From Polyangiaceae bacterium (GTDB lineage: Bacteria; Myxococcota_A; Polyangia; Polyangiales; Polyangiaceae), in NCBI GenBank assembly GCA_023150915.1, contig JAKLKA010000012.1:1-64000 (forward strand): a stretch of 64,000 nucleotides of DNA, given 5' to 3'. The translations under genes and the position numbers were made by a program. Position 1 is the stretch's first letter. Every line of letters begins with the position of its first letter. Below, one piece after another: positions 55,144 to 64,000 of this stretch. The notes under the pieces were generated by a model that had not been told where the DNA came from, made no database searches, and saw only the letters and a list, made by a program, of their open reading frames with translations.

Positions 55144-55187
55144 TCCAACCATCACAAGGCTAACGCCCCGGAAAGGGCCTCGCAACC

Positions 55188-56201
55188 ATGACCCGTCTCA
55201 TCGTGCTCTCTGCCCTGCCGCTGGTCGCGGCCTGTCACCGCGAGCCCCCGACCCCTGCCCAGAGCGTCGTCGAGAAGGCCACCGTGTCCGTCGCGGCGGC
55301 GCGGCGCGCCGACAGCAGTGTGGTGCAAGAGGTGGTCGGCACCGTGCGCCCGAAGCTCAGCGCCAGCATCGCGCCGAGCGTGGCGGGCACGGTGAAGAGG
55401 CTCGAGGTGACGCTTGGCAGCCGGGTGCGCGCGGGCGACGTCTTGGTGCGGCTGCGGGCCGGCGAGCTCGACGCCAAGGCACGCCAGACGTCGGCGGTGC
55501 TCGATCAGGCCAAGATCGAGCTCGCCCGCGCCAAGAGCCTGGAGCAGCGCGGCGTGATATCGAAGTCCGAGCTCGACGCCACCACGTCCCGCTTCCGGGT
55601 GGCCGAGGCCTCGCACGGCGAGGCGCGGGTGATGCAAGGGTACACCGCGATCCGCGCGCCCTTCGCCGGCATCGTGACCGCCAAGCTGACCGAGATCGGT
55701 GACCAGGCGCTGCCGGGTCGCCCGCTCTTGGTGCTCGAGGATCCCGCGGCCCTTCGCCTGGAGGCGTCGGTGCCCGAAGTGATGACGGCCGGGCTGCGCG
55801 CCGGGCAGAAGCTCGCCGTTCGCCTGGACGCGGTGCCCGACGAGCTCGAGGCCAGCGTGGCCGAGATCAGCCCGAGCGCCGAGGCCAGCACCCGCACCGT
55901 GCTGGTCAAGCTGGACCTTCCAGAGAAGCCCGGCCTGCGTGCGGGCATGTTCGGTCGGGTGAAGCTCACCACCGGTGAACGGCGCGCGCTCGAGGTGCCC
56001 GCCGCCGCGCTGGTTTCTCGCGGACAAATCGAGATGGTGTTCGTCGCGCAGGCCGACAGGGCGGCGCTCCGACTGGTCCGCAGCGGCCGCTCGCGGGCCG
56101 GCGCCGTCGAGATCCTGAGCGGCCTGGACGAGGCAGAGCGAGTGGTGGTCACCCACCCGAGTCAGCTCACCGACGGGCAAGTGATCGAGGTGAGGCAATG
56201 A
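55188..56201 (+). CDS. RND efflux periplasmic adaptor (membrane fusion) lipoprotein
   Basis: 337 residues. Leader [10 protein letters not shown] fits a lipobox. Barrel-sandwich ([26 protein letters not shown]), a short helical hairpin ([19 protein letters not shown]), second lipoyl half ([22 protein letters not shown]) and membrane-proximal domain. The hairpin is short compared with AcrA, suggesting that the outer-membrane partner is contacted differently or is supplied in trans. Overlaps the permease start as ATGA. Confidence 0.88.
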   Translation: MTRLIVLSALPLVAACHREPPTPAQSVVEKATVSVAAARRADSSVVQEVVGTVRPKLSASIAPSVAGTVKRLEVTLGSRVRAGDVLVRLRAGELDAKARQTSAVLDQAKIELARAKSLEQRGVISKSELDATTSRFRVAEASHGEARVMQGYTAIRAPFAGIVTAKLTEIGDQALPGRPLLVLEDPAALRLEASVPEVMTAGLRAGQKLAVRLDAVPDELEASVAEISPSAEASTRTVLVKLDLPEKPGLRAGMFGRVKLTTGERRALEVPAAALVSRGQIEMVFVAQADRAALRLVRSGRSRAGAVEILSGLDEAERVVVTHPSQLTDGQVIEVRQ

Positions 56202-59200
56202 GCGCGTCGCGGCTCGGGCCGGCCGGCGCCATCGCGCGGGCCTTCGTGCACTCGAAGCTCACGCCGCTGTTCATCGTCGCCTCGGTGCTGCTGGGCGTGT
56301 TCGCCACGCTGCTCTTGCCGCGGGAAGAAGAGCCGCAGATCAAGGTGCCGATGGTGGACGTGATGGTGGCCATGCCGGGCGCCAGCGCGAAAGAGGTCGA
56401 GAGCCGCGTCTCGGCTCCCATCGAGCGCCTGCTCTGGGAAATTCCGGGTGTGGAGTACGTCTACACCACCAGTCAGCCGGGCCGCTCGCTGGCGGTGGTC
56501 CGCTTCCGCGTGGGTGAAGACGTCGAGCGCTCGGTGGTGAAGCTGGATGCCAAGCTGGCGGCCAACCACGATCGCATTCCAAGCGGGGTCTCGCAGCCGC
56601 TGGTGAAGGTGCGTTCGATCGACGACGTTCCGATCTTGGCGCTGACGTTCCACGCCAAGAACCACGACCACCTGACCTTGCGTCGGCTGGCGGCCCAGGT
56701 CGCCGACGAGGTCAAGCGCATCCCCGAGGTCAGCGAGACCCAGCTGATCGGCGGACTGCGCCGGCAGGTGCGGGCGTCGCTGGACCCAGCGCTGCTCGCG
56801 TCGCGCGGCCTGGGCCTGGCACAGGTCGCCGGGGCGCTCAGGAGCGCCAACCAGCAGAGCTCGGCCGGCTCGCTGACCACCGACGATCGCGACGTGGTGG
56901 TGCAGACCGGCGGCTTCTTCGCCAGCGCCGACGACGTGGGCGCGGTGGTGGTCGGCGTGCACCAGGGCGCGCCAGTCTACGTGCGCGACGTGGCAAAGGT
57001 CTCTGACGCCAGCGAAGAGCCGGCGCAATACGTGCTGTTCGGCAGCGGTGCGGCCCGCTCGAACGCTGCGGACGAACAGCCCGCCGTCACGCTCTCGGTG
57101 GCCAAGCGACCGGGAACCAACGCGATCGACGTGGCGCAGGGCGTGCTGGCGCAGCTCGACGGCCTGAAGGGCACGCTCATCCCCAGCAGCATGGATGTGA
57201 CCGTCACGCGGCACTACGGCGAGACCTCGGCCGAGAAGTCCAACGAGCTCTTGTTCCACATGGCGGTGGCGGTGATCAGCGTGTCGCTGTTGATCCTGTT
57301 CATGCTCGGCTTCCGCGAGTCGCTGGTGGTGGCGGTGGCCATTCCCTCGACCCTGGCCCTCACGCTCTTGGTCTTCCACCTGACCGGATACACGCTCAAT
57401 CGCATCACGCTGTTCGCGTTGATCTTCTCCATCGGGATCTTGGTCGACGACGCCATCGTGGTGGTCGAGAACATCGTGCGCCATCGCGACTTGCCCGAGA
57501 ACGCCGGGCGGACGCTGGGCGACGTGGCGATTGCCGCGGTGGCCGAGGTGGGCAACCCGACCATCTTGGCCACGCTGGCGGTGATCGCGGCGATCGTGCC
57601 CATGGCGTTCGTCGGCGGAATGATGGGCCCTTACATGCGGCCCATTCCGGTGGGCGCGACGGCGGCCATGCTGTTCTCGCTGGTGGTGGCCTTCATGGTC
57701 ACGCCCTGGGCCGCAGCGCGCCTGCTCGGCCGCGGCAAGAAGCACGGGGCGCATGCCCACGGCGACGATCGCCTGACCCGCGCCTATCGCTGGTTGATGT
57801 CGCGCTTCGTCGGCCGCACGCCGTGGCGGTGGGGCTTCTTGACGGTGGTGGCGGCAATGCTGGTCGGCGCCATGGCCTTCGTGCCCGCAGGGCTGGTACG
57901 GGTGAAGATGCTGCCGTTCGACAACAAGAGCGAGCTTCAGCTGGTGCTGAACATGCCCGAGGGCAGCTCGCTCGAGCGCACCGCGCGCGTGGCCCGCGAG
58001 ATCGCGGCTGCCGTGCGCGTGGAGCCCGAGGTGGTCGACTATCAGGTGTACGCCGGAGCGGCCGCGCCCTTCAACTTCAACGGCCTGGTGCGGCACTATT
58101 ACCTGCGCTCGGGCCCGAGCGTGGCCGACGTGCAGGTGAACCTGTTGCCGAAGCACGAGCGCAAAGCCCAGAGTCACGACATTGCCAAGCGCATCCGGCC
58201 CCGCGTGGCCGAGATCGCCGCGCGCTACGACGCGCGCGTGTCGGTGGCCGAGGTTCCACCCGGCCCCCCGGTGCTGCAGACCCTGGTGGCCGAGGTCTAT
58301 GGCCCCGACGCCGACTCGCGCCGCCGACTGGCGGAAGAAGTACGCGGCCTGTTCAAGCGCACGCCGGGCGTGGTGGACGTGGATTGGTACGCCGAAGAGC
58401 CCCACGAGAAGCATCGCCTGGTGGTCGACAAAGAGAAGGCGGCGCTTCACGGCATCAGCTCTGACGCCATCGCGGCCGCAGTGCGCGTCGCCGTGGGCGG
58501 CGAGACCCTGGGCCTGGTGCACATGCCCGGCGAGCAAGAAGACGTGCCGGTGGTGCTGGACCTGCCCCGCGCGCATCGTTCGGACACCGACACCTTGCTG
58601 GCGCTGAGCATGCCGGCGCACGGGGGTGGCCTGGTGCCGCTGCGCGAGCTGACGCGGGTGGAGCGCACACCCGAGGACCAGAGCATCTATCACAAGAACC
58701 TGGTGCCGGTGGTGTACGTGACGGGAGACGTGGCAGGCGGCGCCGAGAGCTCGGCCTATGCCGTCTTGGCGATGAACGACGAACTGGCCAAGCTGGACGC
58801 GACGCGGTTCGGCGGCCAGAGCGGGAAGCTGGCGATCTACGACCTGAAGCAGCCGGCGAACGACGCGAAGCCCGCGGTGAAGTGGGACGGCGAGTGGCAC
58901 GTCACCCTCGAGGTGTTCCGCGACCTGGGCGTGGCCTTCGGGGCCGTGCTGATCTTGATCTACGCGCTTCTGGTCGGCTGGTTCCGGTCGTTCTCGACCC
59001 CGCTGGTGGTGATGGCGGCCATTCCGTTCTCGCTCATCGGCATCTTGCCCGCGCACGCCGCCATGGGCGCGTTCTTCACGGCCACCAGCATGATCGGCTT
59101 CATGGCCGGCGCGGGCATCGTGGTGCGCAACTCGATCATCTTGGTGGACTTTGCCGAGGCGCGCATCGCCGAGGGCATGCCGGTCGAGGCGGCGGTGGTC

Positions 59201-59461
59201 GAGGCCGGCGCGGTGCGCTTCCGCCCCATGCTCTTGACCGCGCTGGCGGTGGTGCTGGGCGCTGCGGTGATCCTGTTCGATCCCATCTTCCAGGGTCTGG
59301 CCATCGCGCTCATGGCCGGCGAGATCGCGTCACTGTTCGTGAGCCGCGCCGCGGTGCCGGTGCTGTACGCCATGGCGGCGCGACGGCGCGAGCGCCAGCA
59401 GAGCTCGACGGTCGACGGGAGAACCCTGCCCGATCACTCCAGCTTGCCGTCGGCGGCGTAG
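56198..59461 (+). CDS. RND-family efflux permease
   Basis: 1087 residues, proton-driven inner membrane exporter of the AcrB superfamily. Landmarks are the N-terminal [20 protein letters not shown] helix, the porter domain start ([20 protein letters not shown]), the paired Asp of the proton relay in [18 protein letters not shown], and the second helix bundle ([20 protein letters not shown]). No TolC-type gene is adjacent. The last residues ([12 protein letters not shown]) and the TAG stop fall inside a 44-base repeat whose second copy ends the lipoprotein gene at 60158, so the native C-terminus may have been altered. Substrate unknown; ArsR control hints at metals or reactive compounds. Confidence 0.92.
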   Translation: MSASRLGPAGAIARAFVHSKLTPLFIVASVLLGVFATLLLPREEEPQIKVPMVDVMVAMPGASAKEVESRVSAPIERLLWEIPGVEYVYTTSQPGRSLAVVRFRVGEDVERSVVKLDAKLAANHDRIPSGVSQPLVKVRSIDDVPILALTFHAKNHDHLTLRRLAAQVADEVKRIPEVSETQLIGGLRRQVRASLDPALLASRGLGLAQVAGALRSANQQSSAGSLTTDDRDVVVQTGGFFASADDVGAVVVGVHQGAPVYVRDVAKVSDASEEPAQYVLFGSGAARSNAADEQPAVTLSVAKRPGTNAIDVAQGVLAQLDGLKGTLIPSSMDVTVTRHYGETSAEKSNELLFHMAVAVISVSLLILFMLGFRESLVVAVAIPSTLALTLLVFHLTGYTLNRITLFALIFSIGILVDDAIVVVENIVRHRDLPENAGRTLGDVAIAAVAEVGNPTILATLAVIAAIVPMAFVGGMMGPYMRPIPVGATAAMLFSLVVAFMVTPWAAARLLGRGKKHGAHAHGDDRLTRAYRWLMSRFVGRTPWRWGFLTVVAAMLVGAMAFVPAGLVRVKMLPFDNKSELQLVLNMPEGSSLERTARVAREIAAAVRVEPEVVDYQVYAGAAAPFNFNGLVRHYYLRSGPSVADVQVNLLPKHERKAQSHDIAKRIRPRVAEIAARYDARVSVAEVPPGPPVLQTLVAEVYGPDADSRRRLAEEVRGLFKRTPGVVDVDWYAEEPHEKHRLVVDKEKAALHGISSDAIAAAVRVAVGGETLGLVHMPGEQEDVPVVLDLPRAHRSDTDTLLALSMPAHGGGLVPLRELTRVERTPEDQSIYHKNLVPVVYVTGDVAGGAESSAYAVLAMNDELAKLDATRFGGQSGKLAIYDLKQPANDAKPAVKWDGEWHVTLEVFRDLGVAFGAVLILIYALLVGWFRSFSTPLVVMAAIPFSLIGILPAHAAMGAFFTATSMIGFMAGAGIVVRNSIILVDFAEARIAEGMPVEAAVVEAGAVRFRPMLLTALAVVLGAAVILFDPIFQGLAIALMAGEIASLFVSRAAVPVLYAMAARRRERQQSSTVDGRTLPDHSSLPSAA

Positions 59462-59473
59462 GTCCGCGAGCCG
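59430..59473. repeat. 44-bp direct repeat, left copy
   Basis: Identical to 60154-60197 except one base (G/A at 59456). It contains the permease stop and, on the minus strand, a copy of the last codons of the lipoprotein at 60158 ([11 protein letters not shown]-stop). Flanking bases on both sides differ between copies. Confidence 0.85.
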
Positions 59474-59563
59474 GCGCCCCCGGAACGCCCCTGGGGCGCT
59501 CGCCGCACGGTCTTGGCTGACGCTGAAGACGCCTCGCGACCTCGAGGGAGCTATACTGGGGGC

Positions 59564-60133
59564 GTGTCCACCGCCCGGGAGCTCCGCTACTCATACGACG
59601 ACTACCTCCGGGCGCTGGAGGCGAGCCCGTTCAAGCTCGAGTATTCCGCCGGCGTCATCTACGCCATGGCGGGCGGCACGCTGGCGCACGGGGAGCTGGG
59701 CGCTCGGGTGACCTCGCTTTTGGCTCCGCAGCTCGGCGACAAGTGTCGCGCGTACAGCTCGGACGTGAAGGTACGCGTCGACTCCAGCGACTTCGCGGCA
59801 TTCCCGGATCTGTCGGTAGCTTGCGGTCAGCGCGAGACGTCGCGAGTCGATTCCAATGCCCTCACGAACCCCAGCGTCCTGGTCGAGATCACGTCCAGGT
59901 CGACCGAAGCGTACGACCGCGGCGAGAAGCTGACTCACTACCAGCTCATTCCGACTCTGAGCGCGGTGGTCTTCGTGTCGCACCGCGAGCCCAGGATCAC
60001 GCTGGTGTCGAGGACCGCCGAGGGCTGGACGACACGAGACTTCGTACCTGGCGAGCGTCTCGTCCTCCAAGCGGTTCCGATGACGCTCGACGTCGATCGC
60101 GTCTACGCCGACATCCAGCTCGATCCTGCGTGA
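59564..60133 (+). CDS. Uma2-family putative endonuclease
   Basis: 189 residues from GTG 59564; the track start (TTG 59513) lies upstream of a TATACT sequence that could be the -10 of a leaderless mRNA. PD-(D/E)XK-type residues are visible in FAAFPDLSV, LVEITSRSTEAYDRGEKL. N-terminus typical for Uma2 (SYDDYLRALEASPFKLEYSAG, GGTLAHGELGARV). Uma2 genes are highly amplified in some bacteria, with unknown function. This copy is bracketed by 44-bp direct repeats. Confidence 0.85.
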   Translation: MSTARELRYSYDDYLRALEASPFKLEYSAGVIYAMAGGTLAHGELGARVTSLLAPQLGDKCRAYSSDVKVRVDSSDFAAFPDLSVACGQRETSRVDSNALTNPSVLVEITSRSTEAYDRGEKLTHYQLIPTLSAVVFVSHREPRITLVSRTAEGWTTRDFVPGERLVLQAVPMTLDVDRVYADIQLDPA

Positions 60134-60153
60134 GCCTCCGGGCGCGGCCTCGT

Positions 60154-60197
60154 CCGATCACTCCAGCTTGCCGTCGGCGACGTAGGTCCGCGAGCCG
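60154..60197. repeat. 44-bp direct repeat, right copy
   Basis: Forms the 3' end of the lipoprotein gene at 60158 (SRTYVADGKLE-stop). Distance between repeat starts is 724 bases. Confidence 0.85.
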
Positions 60198-60667
60198 TAC
60201 ATCGCGCCGCACCACCAGTACTCAGAGTGCGTGAAGGTTCCGCTGACGGCATCGTGCGCGGTTTGCTTCAGCTTCAGCACGTCGCTGTAGCCCTGGGGTT
60301 CGCCCTCGTCTTCGTAGCTGATCCCCGAGGTCACAGTCAGGGTGCAGCCGTCGTCCGAGAAGCTCGCGTCGACCGGCACCAGGCCAGAGCCCGAGGGCGT
60401 CCAGACCGAGGCGCCATCGACCACGATGCGGGTTGGCATCGGGGGCAGCCAGCACCCGGGCTCTTCCGCCGCCTTGATGGTCAGCTCCCACGACCCGGCG
60501 AGGTCGCACGGGCCGGCGAACGACGGGGTCGGGGTGGGCGTTGGGGTCGGGGTCTTCGGCTCCGTCTCTTGATCGGCGTCGCCGACCGGGGTGTCGCTGC
60601 CGACCTGCCCGGCGCACGCAGGAAGCGAAAGGGCGAGCAGTGCCAGCGCGATCAGGGTCCTAGACAT
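60158..60667 (-). CDS. Small hypothetical lipoprotein
   Basis: 169 residues from ATG 60667; the track start lies 63 codons upstream in the antisense of the cytochrome gene. Leader LALLALSLPAC fits a lipobox; a Thr-Pro repeat (TPTPTPTPTP) links it to a beta-rich domain (LAGSWELTIKAAEEPGCW, CTLTVTSGISYEDEG, GTFTHSEYWWCG) of a type seen in many myxobacterial lipoproteins. Its last twelve codons are inside the right 44-bp repeat. No ribosome binding site is visible; a sigma-54-like element sits 13 bases before the ATG. Confidence 0.7.
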   Translation of the reverse strand: MSRTLIALALLALSLPACAGQVGSDTPVGDADQETEPKTPTPTPTPTPSFAGPCDLAGSWELTIKAAEEPGCWLPPMPTRIVVDGASVWTPSGSGLVPVDASFSDDGCTLTVTSGISYEDEGEPQGYSDVLKLKQTAHDAVSGTFTHSEYWWCGAMYGSRTYVADGKLE

Positions 60668-60679
60668 GCTTTGGGGCAG

Positions 60680-60695
60680 AGCAACCGCCGTGCCG
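60680..60695 (-). promoter_or_regulatory. Sigma-54-like -24/-12 element
   Basis: CGGCACGGCGGTTGCT on the minus strand, 15 of 16 matches. The implied start at about 60669 would leave only two bases before the ATG, so either the mRNA is nearly leaderless or the match is chance. Confidence 0.4.
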
Positions 60696-60770
60696 TGCCA
60701 AGTTGTGCCGAAAGCCTGTCCACCCCCGGGGCTCCGGTGGTACCAAGGCAGGTTAGAGGAGGTGCGGGAC

Positions 60771-61685
60771 ATGAAGCGATGGCTGAAGCGCGTGGGCGCA
60801 GGCTTGGGTGGGCTGGTGCTCTTGCTGGGGGTCGGGGGCGGGGCGTACGCGACCATGAAGTCGTCGGCCTACGAGCAGAGCATGTCGAAGGTGTACGACG
60901 TGCCGCTGCCCGCGGTCGCGCGCTCGACCGACCCGGCGGTGATCGCCCGGGGCAAGCACCTGGTCGAGGCCACCACGGGCTGCGTGTCGGCGGACTGCCA
61001 CGGCGCGGACTTGAGCGGCGGCAAGCCGCTGGCGATGGGGCCGGTCGCCACCATCACCGGACCGAACGTCACGCCGGGTGGCGTGGCCGGAACGTACAGC
61101 GACGGCGAGCTCGCACGCGTGGTCCGAAACGGCATCAAGAAGGACGGTCGCAGCGTGCGCTTCATGCCATCGCAGGACTTCTCGTGGCTGTCGGATGGCG
61201 ACCTCGGCGCCATCGTGTCCTACCTGCGCACCGTGCCCCCGGTGCAGCGCGAGAACGGGGTGATCGAGATCGGGCTCTTGGGCAAGGTGCTCGACCAGCG
61301 TGGCGAGTTCGTGATCGACGTGGCGCGTCGCATCGACCACGCCAAGAAAGAGGCCGCCGGCCCGCCCGAGCCCACCGCGGCGTACGGCAAGTACCTGGCT
61401 CGCGGCTGCCAGGGTTGTCACGGCGAGGGGTTCTCGGGGGGGCCCATCCCCGGCGCGCCGTCGTCGATCCCGATCCCCAGCAACATCACGACGCACGCGA
61501 CCGGCATCCAGGGCTGGACCTACGAGGACTTCGACAAGCTGCTCACCCAGGGCGTCCGGAAGAACGGCGCCAAGCTGAACCCCTTCATGCCCATCGAATC
61601 GTTCGGCAAGATGGATGAGATCGAGAAGAAGGCGCTGTACGCGTTCTTGATGTCGGTGCCGCCGAGACCCTTCGGGCAGCGTTGA
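60771..61685 (+). CDS. Membrane-anchored diheme cytochrome c
   Basis: 304 residues from ATG 60771 with GGAGG eight bases upstream; the track start is too early. An N-terminal anchor helix (LGGLVLLLGVGGGAYA) is followed by two cytochrome c units. The first heme site is CX4CH (TGCVSADCHGADLSGG), the second canonical (CQGCHGEGFSGG). Distal Met candidates are in RFMPSQDF and NPFMPIESF. Acts in periplasmic electron transfer; partner unknown. The unusual CX4CH spacing also occurs in the lipoprotein at 19383. Confidence 0.85.
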   Translation: MKRWLKRVGAGLGGLVLLLGVGGGAYATMKSSAYEQSMSKVYDVPLPAVARSTDPAVIARGKHLVEATTGCVSADCHGADLSGGKPLAMGPVATITGPNVTPGGVAGTYSDGELARVVRNGIKKDGRSVRFMPSQDFSWLSDGDLGAIVSYLRTVPPVQRENGVIEIGLLGKVLDQRGEFVIDVARRIDHAKKEAAGPPEPTAAYGKYLARGCQGCHGEGFSGGPIPGAPSSIPIPSNITTHATGIQGWTYEDFDKLLTQGVRKNGAKLNPFMPIESFGKMDEIEKKALYAFLMSVPPRPFGQR

Positions 61686-61710
61686 TCGGAGCCGAATCGG
61701 GTTCCTTTGC

Positions 61711-61737
61711 CCCGCCCCGTTCTGCTAAAAGGGCGGG
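61711..61737 (+). other. Hairpin directly before a start codon
   Basis: CCCGCCC and GGGCGGG form a perfect 7-bp stem with a 13-base loop, ending three bases before the ATG at 61741. No T-run follows, so it is not a classical terminator; it would cover the ribosome binding region. Confidence 0.45.
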
Positions 61738-61740
61738 TTC

Positions 61741-62886
61741 ATGTCGAACTCGAAGATTGCTCGCACGCTCTCGGCCAGCGCCGCTGTCCTGTTCTTGGCT
61801 CTGCTCGCCTGTAAGAAAGAGTCGCCCGCCGCCGGGTCGTCGGCCACCGCGGCGGGCAGCGTCGCGCCCGCGCCCAGCGCCGTCGGCAGCGCGGCCCCCA
61901 AGGCCTCGTTCGAAGAGCTGGTGGCGCAGAGCAAGCCGCTCACCCTGTCGCCGGTCGCGCAGAGCGTGGGCGGCAAGAAGCTCGAGGCCACGCTGTGCAA
62001 GCTTCCGGGGGCCGGTTTCCTGGCGCCCAGCGCCTCGAGCGTGATTCGCGCCCTCGAGGTGGTGGGCGATCAGCTGCTGGTCGCGGATCACGAAGGCGTG
62101 CTGCACGGCTTCAAGGTCTCGACGGCCGGCGGGTGCCAGCTCAGCGTGGATGCTTCTTTCGGCGACGGTGGCAAGCTGAAGCTGCCGAACAAGATCGAGC
62201 ACCTCTCGAAGGCCGACTCGGGCTTGGTGATGGCCGCATCCGGCATCTTCGATACCTATGCGCTGCAGGGCGGAAAGAAGCTGTACGACTGCAAGGCCAC
62301 GGGGCACTTCGCGCTGGCCGAGAGCGGCAAGTGGGGCATCGTGCCCTGGGTCAACTCGACGGTCGAGATCGCGGAGCTCAGCAAGGACTCGTGCCAGCGC
62401 AAGGACTGGGTGCTGCAAGATCTGAGCGACAAGGCCAAGCGCAAGGGGCCGTTCACCATGGTGAACACCTCGGCGGTGATCAAAGACAAGATCTACATCG
62501 GCGGCATCCAGGCCGAGAAGGTCGACGGGCGCGAGCCGCGCATCGTGGTGATCTTCGACAAGGCGGGCAAAGAGCTGGGGCGCTTCGGCTCGACCGGGAA
62601 AGACTTCGGTGATGACTCGTTCGGCTGGGTGCACGGCATCAGCGCCTGCGGCGGCAACGTGTGCGTGGTCGACTCGAACTTCCGCCGGATGAGCGTGTGG
62701 AGCGCGGACGGAAAGAAATTCGTCGGCGCCGTCAAGCTCACCACCCTGTTCGGCGTGCCGGGCAGCGTGGCCTGGATCAACGACGTGACCCAGGCGAAAG
62801 ACGGTGCGATGTGGCTGCCCGCCGGCGTCGACCGCGAGGGCGGCAAGGTGGCCGAGGGCCTGGTGTACCGCGTGACGGGGATCTGA
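61741..62886 (+). CDS. Lipoprotein with beta-propeller-like repeats
   Basis: 381 residues. Leader LFLALLAC fits a lipobox; an Ala/Ser-rich linker to about residue 55. Repeated strands with small hydrophobic clusters (VVGDQLLVADHEGVLHGFKV, DKIYIGGIQAEKVDG, GKELGRFGSTGKDFGDD, DVTQAKDGAMWLPAG) suggest an NHL-type propeller. Four Cys in pairs may form disulfides. Follows the cytochrome gene by 55 bases. Function unknown. Confidence 0.72.
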   Translation: MSNSKIARTLSASAAVLFLALLACKKESPAAGSSATAAGSVAPAPSAVGSAAPKASFEELVAQSKPLTLSPVAQSVGGKKLEATLCKLPGAGFLAPSASSVIRALEVVGDQLLVADHEGVLHGFKVSTAGGCQLSVDASFGDGGKLKLPNKIEHLSKADSGLVMAASGIFDTYALQGGKKLYDCKATGHFALAESGKWGIVPWVNSTVEIAELSKDSCQRKDWVLQDLSDKAKRKGPFTMVNTSAVIKDKIYIGGIQAEKVDGREPRIVVIFDKAGKELGRFGSTGKDFGDDSFGWVHGISACGGNVCVVDSNFRRMSVWSADGKKFVGAVKLTTLFGVPGSVAWINDVTQAKDGAMWLPAGVDREGGKVAEGLVYRVTGI

Positions 62887-62941
62887 GCGCGTCGCGGCGC
62901 GGTCGCGGCCGCTCGGATTGTCGCGTAGCCTTCTGGGGCCC

Positions 62942-63682
62942 ATGCGCTCGATCCCCTGGCTGCCGCTGGTGCTCGTGCTGGGCGCGTGCCAGCGCGCGCC
63001 CAAGTGCGACGGCGAGCCCGAGGACCACGACCTCGAGCGGATGCGCGACCTGATCGAGTCTGGCAAGGAGCCGTGCCCCGAACACTTGCGACCCCAGATC
63101 GTGCTCGACCGGAGCGCGCTCACGTTGAACGGCAAGCGCTTGATGGCGCGCGAAGCGATCGCGCCGGGGCGTATCGCTCCCCTGTTCTCTGCCCTGAAAC
63201 AGAACCGCGAGACCTGGAAGATGACCCATCCGGGGCGCTCGTTCGACGCCCGACCCAAGCTCTCGATCGATCCCGAAACCGAGACCTGGCTCGCTGCCAG
63301 CGTGATGGCCAGCACCGCCTTCGCCGGCTATCCGGATCAGCAACTGCGCGTGGGCAAGCTCGACCTCTTCGTGCCGTACGCGCTCCCCGGTCCGCCTCAG
63401 CCCGACGCCCCTCCGGCGGTGGAGCTTCACCTGGAACGACGCGAGAGTGGGGCGCTGGGCGCTCGCTTTTTGGTAGCGAAGATGGTGCGCGAGAGCTCGC
63501 CCGATCTCGAAGGGTTCGCTCCGCTGGCAGAGTGGGTCGCCAGTCGCTGCGTCGCCACGCCGCAGCCCTGCGCCAGCGCCATCGTTCTCAGCGTGCGAGG
63601 TCCGTTCATCGGCGCCCTCGAGCTTCTGCGGGCCGTGCAAGCCCGGGCGCCGCTCTCGGGGGTCGCGGTGAAGTTCGGGTGA
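62942..63682 (+). CDS. Hypothetical lipoprotein
   Basis: 246 residues from ATG 62942. Leader WLPLVLVLGAC fits a lipobox. A possible ExbD/TolR-like strand pattern (IVLDRSALTLNGKRLM, PKLSIDPETETWLAASVMAS) is present twice in weak form, but the membrane helix of ExbD is missing, so I leave it unnamed. Followed 58 bases later by another lipoprotein gene. Confidence 0.65.
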   Translation: MRSIPWLPLVLVLGACQRAPKCDGEPEDHDLERMRDLIESGKEPCPEHLRPQIVLDRSALTLNGKRLMAREAIAPGRIAPLFSALKQNRETWKMTHPGRSFDARPKLSIDPETETWLAASVMASTAFAGYPDQQLRVGKLDLFVPYALPGPPQPDAPPAVELHLERRESGALGARFLVAKMVRESSPDLEGFAPLAEWVASRCVATPQPCASAIVLSVRGPFIGALELLRAVQARAPLSGVAVKFG

Positions 63683-63740
63683 TGTCCCGTGCGTGAACTT
63701 TGAGCGCGACGCGCGCCAAGCGTCGTGCTTGATCTTCGCC

Positions 63741-64000
63741 ATGCGCATCGGGCTCTTGCTCTTGGCGGCACTGGCTTGGGGCTGCAGCGGCGACGGCGAC
63801 TCCGGAACCGGTGCGACCGGCGGCGGGGGCGCGGCCGGCAGCGCCGGCGGGGGCACGGGCGGCAGCGGTGGTGCGGGCGGCAGCGGTGCGATCGCTGGCG
63901 CCGGCGGAACCGGTGCGATCGCTGGCACGGGCGGCAGCGGTGCGATCGGCGGCTCGGGCGGCGGTGGTGCGATCGGCGGCTCGGGCGGAGCCGGCGGGGG
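63741..64000 (+). CDS. Lipoprotein with Gly/Ala repeat linker; 3' end outside window
   Basis: Starts MRIGLLLLAALAWGC, a good lipobox, then a long Gly-rich region with repeated GGSGAI and GGTGAI units. The DNA repeat core is GGTGCGATCG, occurring five times. Cut by the window end, so the folded domain is not visible and the ORF track does not list it. Confidence 0.65.
   Translation, partial: MRIGLLLLAALAWGCSGDGDSGTGATGGGGAAGSAGGGTGGSGGAGGSGAIAGAGGTGAIAGTGGSGAIGGSGGGGAIGGSGGAGG

Noticed and set aside
56162-59056. 964-residue minus-strand ORF
   Set aside because: Antisense shadow of the RND permease; His/Arg/Gln-rich composition without domains.
62942-63682. ExbD/TolR family assignment
   Set aside because: The membrane helix is replaced by a lipoprotein leader and strand similarity is weak.

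Overview
The window reads as chromosomal DNA of a high-GC myxobacterium. The reasons are five proteins ending in a MYXO-CTERM sorting signal (Gly-Cys, hydrophobic helix, Arg cluster), many Cys-rich or Gly/Ser/Ala-linker lipoproteins, thrombospondin type 3 (TSP3) Asp repeats in cell-wall enzymes and OmpA proteins, eukaryotic-type Ser/Thr kinases, and sigma-54 activators with sensory fusions. A Polyangiales/Sorangiineae placement is my inference. No rRNA, tRNA, CRISPR array, prophage or transposase was seen. Genes are packed tightly and many neighbours overlap by 1-8 bases (ATGA, GTGA, TTGA, TGATG), which I used to choose starts.

Layout. 1-2665: two coupled wall enzymes (M15 carboxypeptidase, SpoIID). 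2866-4035: a lone DUF4143 ATPase. 4124-10031: a minus-strand operon of secreted lipoproteins (kelch, Cys-rich, a large protein with a somatomedin-B-like module, a TPR/PEGA protein), followed by a collapsed paralogous copy of the first three genes. 10191-14542: lipoproteins, a sigma factor coupled to a Ser/Thr kinase, and a HEPN/MNT toxin-antitoxin pair. 14553-19196: an NlpC/P60 wall enzyme and further secreted proteins. 19383-24231: a large c-type cytochrome-like protein and an amidohydrolase. 24218-31310: a signalling operon (OmpA, class III cyclase, FecR-type protein, kinase with a receiver-like tail), divergent from an FHA/sigma-54 activator. 32678-37512: an OmpA/TSP3 protein and a DUF11/MYXO-CTERM protein. 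37757-39526: two small toxin-antitoxin-like pairs. 39578-41050: a GuaB1-type GMP reductase. 41282-45939: a membrane-lipid cluster (MYXO-CTERM protein, desaturase fused to a nicotianamine-synthase-like domain, phosphatidylserine decarboxylase, membrane alkaline-phosphatase-superfamily transferase). 46063-50358: a 1431-residue sigma-54 activator. 50360-54474: lipoproteins and an MDR oxidoreductase. 54779-59461: an ArsR repressor and an RND efflux pair. 59430-60197: a Uma2 gene between 44-bp direct repeats. 60158-64000: lipoproteins and a cytochrome c.

Themes. Several intergenic regions hold -24/-12 elements (GG, 10 bases, GC) that match the sigma-54 consensus at 14-15 of 16 positions. The best case is the giant activator at 46063: the motif GAGTTACCGGTAAC occurs twice upstream of its own -24/-12-like element and once, at a comparable distance, upstream of the strong -24/-12 element of the desaturase/decarboxylase operon. 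I read this as a self-regulated switch for envelope lipid remodelling. Other notable items are the HEPN protein lacking the usual catalytic Arg, the decayed lipoprotein cassette with identifiable deletion joints, and the repeat-bracketed Uma2 gene. No searches were run; all family names come from motif recognition.
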